Notes under the pieces: generated by a model | The model's input: only the letters and a program-made list of their open reading frames with translations | Database searches by the model: none | Told to the model about the DNA's origin: nothing | Source of the DNA: Emmonsiellopsis sp. PD_33 | Taxonomy: Eukaryota > Ascomycota > Eurotiomycetes > Onygenales > Ajellomycetaceae | Assembly (NCBI GenBank): GCA_032988165.1 | Contig: JANTQF010000109.1 | Coordinates: forward strand, 41,652 to 105,651 | Length of the DNA stretch: 64,000 nucleotides | Direction: 5' to 3' | Position numbers and translations under genes: made by a program | Part shown: in pieces, positions 59,052-64,000 of the stretch | Numbering within the stretch: position 1 is the first letter of the stretch | Layout of the letters: the number at the start of each line of letters is the position of its first letter

Positions 59052-59949
59052 TGTGGGCGACGGGTGACCCGCTGGTTCAGTGCAGTGGTACGAGGATTCG
59101 ATTAGCGCGGGTGTAGAGGACTCTTTAATTGCACTTTTAATCCTATATATGAGGATGGATGCCTGGAGTGCGAGGAGATGATTAGAGATAGCTGGTGGTA
59201 AACACTGATCCGAGATCCATCGTGGCTGCTGCTGCGTGCTGATGTGATGGCGTGCAGCAGCGGCAGGGATTGGCCTCGCTTGGTGTGCTGGTTGCACAAC
59301 ATCATGGTATGCGGACAATGACACTCCAGCTGCATTCAGATAGAGAGGAGACCGAGGGAAGAGGGCGGTCACTCTAGAGTCCAATATTTACATCCCCAGT
59401 TGCCAACATCACCCAGTTCGAAGTTGAGAAAATATATCTGGCTCGGCTAAAAAGGGGGCGGGGCAGCTTGATTACTAACGCCATATTTCAACATCCCCTC
59501 TTAAAGAATTTCTCAATGTCCTCGATGTTATGTATCTAGCAAAGTCCTTGGAAATGGGCGTTTTTGGATTTTTATCTTAACTGCGGGAGTCAAGATGCCA
59601 TTCATTGTTTGTGGTTAAAGGCTGAAAATTGCTGCAGCTTTGTTCAGCCCTCTCAGCTTCGATATCCGAACCAGCCGGTGGGCTGATGCCAGATTTTACC
59701 AACATCGAGTTGGAATGAAGAGTGGAATGATTGGTTTTCAGCTGTGTTTCTTACACACCTTTTGAATTTACAGGCTTGTTTGAACCGATTTTGGCAGAGA
59801 AAAATGTTGATTATCATTATAGAAACTATCATGAGTCCTTAAGCTCCTACTATCCTACATGCCAGCAAGCAGAGCTACCTCGAACTGCGGAATGCAATCC
59901 TTGTCGTCGACCATGATACTCTTTTCTCATCGATTAATCCAACTGCTGA
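59052..59949. promoter_or_regulatory. fluG promoter and 3' flank of the hydrolase gene
   Basis: The part nearest fluG (59052-59384) is open in the fluG frame but has no homology to FluG proteins and is probably leader. 59400-59950 has no gene. Confidence 0.45.
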
Positions 59950-60894
59950 TTACAGCAGAGGAATCTCCGCGTCCGCGAGCGTGCCGTTTGTGATCGAGCC
60001 CGCGTGTGCTCGAGCAATAAGTCCGTATGGGTAAAGGTAACTGCATATAAAAATACTTTTGTTAACTTCGAATACAGAGATTTTCAGAGACGAGTGGGAC
60101 ATACGTATCCAAGAAGGGAAGAAGCTCGTCTAATCCAGGCTTCTCTCGCCAATCCCTCATGAGATCCATCGCGATGCCAAACATGCCCATCAAATGGACA
60201 CCAGCATTCTCCATCCGGCGATTTGCATCAGCGGCGATCTTCTCGTTGAATGTCCCGCTGGCCTCGGTGTTGGCCCATACTTCATATCCGGCCTCGATCA
60301 GGGAGAGTGCCAAGAAGGCCGTGCCTATTGTCCAACAGTTCATGAGTATCTTTCCCCAGCGCAGACGCTATCCGAGAGGATAGAGGATTTGTTTATGGGG
60401 GAGATAAAGCAATAGGGATATAATTTACTTACAAACCTCTGTGACAATTCCCGCTATGATGACTTGTTTCTTCCCCGTGGCTTCAACAGCATCGCGGAAC
60501 TCCTTGTTGTCCCAAGCATTCGCCTCCCCCTTGCGCTTAATAATCGGCGCTGTTGGATGCATTTCCAAAAGTTCCTTGGGCAAGAGGCCATTGGGACCTT
60601 GCTCGTTGGATGTCGTCATGATAGTTGGGAGGTTGAAGACGTTCGCAAGACCGGCGTGTGCAAGCACATTGTTGCGGAAGTCGTTGACTGATTGATCACG
60701 GACCAACTGGATGAGGCCAATTTGGTGATCAACGACAAGCAGAACCTAAGGATGTCTGGGTTAGGCCGCAGGGGTTGAATTTCCATTGAAAATGCAAGAC
60801 TCACCGCGTTGTTTTTGTCTAGGCGGTCGAATTTGAAGCCGAAAGCAGAGGAAGAAAGCGCCAAAGCAATGGCAGCGCTCTTTAGGTTGACCAT
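59950..60894 (-). CDS. Secreted isochorismatase-fold cysteine hydrolase (YcaC-like)
   Basis: Four exons (60894-60805, 60745-60433, 60324-60105, 60040-59950) give 237 residues. Exon 1 encodes a signal-like N-terminus (MVNLKSAAIALALSSSAFGF). The isochorismatase-like fold starts at VLLVVDHQIGLIQLVRDQSV with the triad Asp in V-D-H-Q; a Lys lies in I-I-K-R-K-G-E-A-N-A-W, and the nucleophile Cys sits in I-I-A-G-I-V-T-E-V-C-G-T-A-F. The segment GYEVWANTEASGTFNEKIA is typical of the YcaC branch, which hydrolyses amides and related bonds; real substrates are unknown. The gene lies in tandem with fluG on the same strand, 900 bp away, and could belong to the same locus as the polyketide synthase further right. 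Start and splice choices fit the family. Confidence 0.85.
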
Positions 60895-63481
60895 GGTGTT
60901 GGTATTTTTGAATTCTGTTCTTGGACGGGGAAGTTGGGGGTCAGCTCGGGATTGGAAGCTGAGCTTGTAATCTGCGATGAATTGATTTGAAGGCATTGAT
61001 CGTGGGTGTCAGAGCTGCCTTATATACCAAATATGCTGTGTGATGCTACTCCTCATCTTGACCACGGCTTTACGGAAACGCAGTGCCTATCTCTGACATC
61101 ACCAAAACAGAAGCTGCCCTATGGACACTGACCCTCAGTTTACACATCAATTACTGATGCTATTCAAATCGCAGTTTTCTATAAGGCACGGCTGCTGACA
61201 GAAAATTACCGGAGAAACCAATTCTCTACTGGAGGGGTGAACAGACATGTCGAAGCTTCAGCTACTGGCCGAGGCCCTATAGGAATTGGCACAGACTAGT
61301 CTCAGTGCTGCAAATCCGCCTGCAGAAGTACATACAACCCTTGTAAAATATCAATCCCAGAACCTGGTCCCATTCATCTGCATGATTACCAAAGCCTTGG
61401 CCTTAGTCATGATGCCCGCTGGCATTGGCCCAGGCGTCTTATCTAACACTTTGGTCACGATTATAAAGGTATTAGTTGGCCATTAGGTGGGATGCTGGAT
61501 AGAACGCCGGCGCCGATTTATATAACGTGGACTTGAGGTTTAAACTGGGAATCGGATTTATTGGATTCTAATACCCATTTCTTATATTGGTGTTTGGTTT
61601 TTGTTTGAAACATTATTTACCCAGGATCAGCAGCAGAAGATGTAGGAGTATAGTCTTTACTGCATAGTGCACAGGTAAGTAAAGGTGCTAATGAGGCCAG
61701 TACGTTTCTTTTGGCCTGGACCATGATTTTAGGCGTAGAGGATTTGGTTCAACCGGCCGCTTAGGGGGAGTATATAGAATAGGAGCGTTCTCTATATTTG
61801 ATAGAATATAAAATTTAAAATGACATGTTCAACTCCAATTCCCAGTCATGCGCAGAATTACCTGTAGTTGTAGAATTCAATACCGCCTCATGAGGGTTCG
61901 GATGAATATCCTCGCTGTCTTCCAGAGCCTGGTTGATGAGCCCGACTTACAACAACGTAATACAGGAGAACAAGGCATTTAGGAAATTACTAGTTACTTG
62001 AAGGATTTGGTTAGTTTCAGCCTATCTGATACATAGATTTAGAAAGTCACTGTTAATTGCCATTCGAGGCTGAGGACCGCGGCTCAGAATGGAAGACTTC
62101 TGGAATAATTTAGCGAGAGACTCGAGGAAATTAAGCTTTTGCCTGTGCCTTGTTTTCGAACAAGAAACGACTATCATTGGCTAAACGGATGCCCCACCGC
62201 CAAGAATGCTGCAGAGTGGGGCACACCTTAACCTTAATGCGGCCTCGAAAACTCGCGAGGTCGACAACTAGTATTGATCAAATTATGGAATCTATTAATT
62301 TGCTCTGCCCTTCCAAATAGTTTAAATTCCAGCAGAGTTGCTGATAGAAAATACTGTTTTAATGCTACGGAAATAAAGCGACCAAAAGTAACCCGCCCGT
62401 TTTTCTTTGTACCCTTGACAGGCAGCGAAGTTGCTTGTTAACCAACAAGCTTGATGGAATGAAGAAAGGGAAAAAATATTAAAGTTGTGTAAGGAGAAAG
62501 GGCGCACAGTTTCTCTTGACCCGATGGCAAGAAGTTTAGTTAGTCGTTATATACCGTAGCATTTTGGTTCCCAGGACTGAAACGTCGACGTAGCCAACAA
62601 AATGAACAATAAAGTGTGGATGTTTCAAGAGTTACACTACAAAGATGAAAATATGTCGTGGCAAACGTGTTCCAGAATCCCTCTGACAATAATACCTAGG
62701 TTAGTACTACATTGTTAAAATCGACTTTACAAGTCATATATCTCGATGGTGGATGACGGCCGCTATCAACGTACAATCCGGATAAGAAAAGAGTAGTGGG
62801 CGGGGAGGCCCACGGGGATTCGCGCTTTAAAGAGCTTGATTCTCGCCAGTTTCTAAGAATGGATTAGAACAAAGTTTTTCCCATACTTCCGCTTTATTTG
62901 ACAATTTCTCGGGCGAACTACATGTTCAAAGGGGTATTGTTTATAGTGGAGGCTCGTCTCAGTAGTGTTTATAATCCCGATAATAAAGAATTTGCCGCGT
63001 TTGGATAAAGAATCACCAGATGTTGGAAAATTGTGTAAGAATGGCCACGACACGTAATTAGCCTCAAGGCAAAAATTGTAGTCGCTGACCCTATGTTTAT
63101 TCATCCGGAAAATGCCATTTGAATGTGTGATAGTTCAGGGAAAACGCGATCAATAATTAATATAGGATTAAGAACTATACGCCAAGTACAAGGCCATAGG
63201 TAAGGTCTCATTGTTAGAGGGCTTTATAATAGACACCGCCACTGACTTTTGCTGCCTCACAATGACCTGTCATTGATAGTCTTCAACGACGTTAGGTGAA
63301 GGGCGGAACTTACCTTTTTCCGTTTCACTCCTCCGCATTGTTTGTTAAAATAGTATTATATAGACACAGTCACCATTTTTCACTCTCTACGATTCATTTT
63401 CTTCTACATACAAACTATACGCATTTCAAAAACCGTCCCTCCGTCCACTTACACAGTGGGAAATCCGAAAACAACAAACAA
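60895..63481. promoter_or_regulatory. Long intergenic region upstream of the polyketide synthase gene
   Basis: 2.6 kb with no supportable gene. The 66-codon frame at 61286-61486 is hydrophobic but lacks context. The segment 62000-63100 has mixed AT-rich content with no long frame. TATTATATAG at about 63352-63361 is a likely TATA element, followed by a C/T-rich leader before the PKS start at 63482. Confidence 0.45.
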
Positions 63482-63786
63482 ATGAGAGTGTCCACGAACT
63501 CGAAAAATGGCAGCTGTCGGATCTTCATTTTCGGGGATATGACAGTACCCTTCGAGGATGAGCTTCGTCGTCTTCTCCAGATCAACGGGGACGAAAATTT
63601 ACAGCAATTCTTCGACCAAGTCCGCGTCAAATTGCAGGAAGAAATCCTATATCTTCCACCACACCACCAGAAATTATTCCCTCGGTTTAGATCGATAGCA
63701 GAGCTGTTATCTGAATCGGAAGGTCCGGGTCGACGAGTATTGAAGTTTACGCTCTTTTGCATCTGGGAGCTCGCTCAATTTATAAG
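63482..63786 (+). CDS. Non-reducing polyketide synthase, first exon (partial, SAT domain)
   Basis: The first 101 codons of a larger gene. After a short polar start (MRVSTNSKNGSCRIFIFGD) the chain shows the opening of a starter-unit acyltransferase domain: I-F-I-F-G-D-M-T-V-P-F, R-R-L-L-Q-I, F-F-D-Q-V-R-V-K-L-Q-E-E-I-L-Y-L-P, F-P-R-F-R-S-I-A-E-L-L-S-E-S and then FTLFCIWELAQFIRY. This order matches the N-terminus of fungal non-reducing PKSs such as the conidial-pigment synthases. The donor GTATGA follows at 63787. All later domains (KS, AT, PT, ACP, TE) lie beyond the window. ATG 63482 is preferred over 63296 because the SAT start is nearby. The product cannot be told from this exon. Confidence 0.82.
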
Positions 63787-63808
63787 GTATGATAGATTGG
63801 ATTTTTGA

Positions 63809-64000
63809 ATGTGGTAATGTTGGCATACCGTGTTAAGGGTCATGGGGGGGGGGGGGGGGGGGGGGGCTTTAAAGGGGGGGGGACATAATTTTTAGTGGAC
63901 CGTGGATCCCCAGACTTTCGGAGGCGTTTCACAACTGGTACCCCACCCCACCGGAGAGTTTGGTTCGGGGTTTTGGGGAAGGTCCTTCACCCCCCCCTGC
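63809..64000. other. Poly-G, low-quality sequence at the right end
   Basis: From about 63844 the sequence contains runs of more than 20 G, interrupted by CTTTAAA and then further G runs, followed by ragged text rich in GGGG and CCCC. This does not resemble the rest of the window and looks like basecalling error at a contig end. The polyketide synthase is therefore likely cut by the assembly and not by biology. Confidence 0.75.

Noticed and set aside
59052..59384. N-terminal extension of FluG to an ATG at 59384
   Set aside because: The extra 111 residues have no similarity to FluG proteins, while the ATG at 59051 starts directly before the conserved amidohydrolase domain.
61286..61486. 66-codon hydrophobic frame
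   Set aside because: No signal-peptide pattern, no homology and no promoter context; probably chance.

Overview
This window is nuclear DNA of a filamentous ascomycete, probably class Eurotiomycetes (Aspergillus/Penicillium/Talaromyces-like). The reasons are short introns (about 50-155 nt) with GT(A/G)(T/A)GT donors and YAG acceptors, pyrimidine-rich leaders, and marker genes typical of filamentous ascomycetes: a FluG developmental protein, an AspE-type septin and an AnxC4-type annexin. All gene models were joined by hand. Except where noted, exon lengths sum to a multiple of three and intron phases agree.

Layout. 1-8.7 kb has no supportable gene; it holds inverted repeats near 1.65-1.92 kb that may be a transposon relic. 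8.7-16.1 kb is a dense housekeeping block: a mitochondrial pyrimidine-nucleotide carrier (RIM2 type), ribosomal proteins eL21 and uS4 transcribed divergently from a 287-bp promoter, a Sos7-like kinetochore protein, and an RS/RD-rich splicing-type protein. 17.7-25.3 kb holds an amidoligase, a DOPA 4,5-dioxygenase-family protein, a possible 32-residue CaaX-ended peptide, and a secreted Vps62/DUF946 protein. The AspE-type septin lies at 27.1-28.9 kb. At 30.7-33.7 kb three small cysteine-rich secreted-protein genes lie in tandem on the minus strand. The first two share an upstream block, and the last two share signal-peptide coding DNA. 34.5-43.1 kb carries a possible double-stranded beta-helix protein, the annexin, and a Myb/telobox protein resembling TRF/Taz1 telomere-binding proteins. 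The upstream region of that last gene contains TTAGGG-type telomere repeats. 43.9-50.8 kb carries a GDT1 ion transporter and two conserved-looking unknowns. 53.0-60.9 kb carries an MFS transporter, fluG and a secreted isochorismatase-fold hydrolase.

At the right edge (63.48-63.79 kb) lies the first exon of a non-reducing polyketide synthase (SAT domain). It is cut off by a poly-G, low-quality stretch that looks like a true contig end. The fluG, cysteine-hydrolase and MFS genes are therefore near neighbours of a polyketide synthase and may border a secondary-metabolite locus.

The most notable observations are the telomere-like repeats in front of a putative telomere-binding-protein gene, the tandem secreted Cys-rich family with a duplicated upstream block, the short CaaX-ended ORF with its own TATA-like box, and the fluG-PKS linkage.
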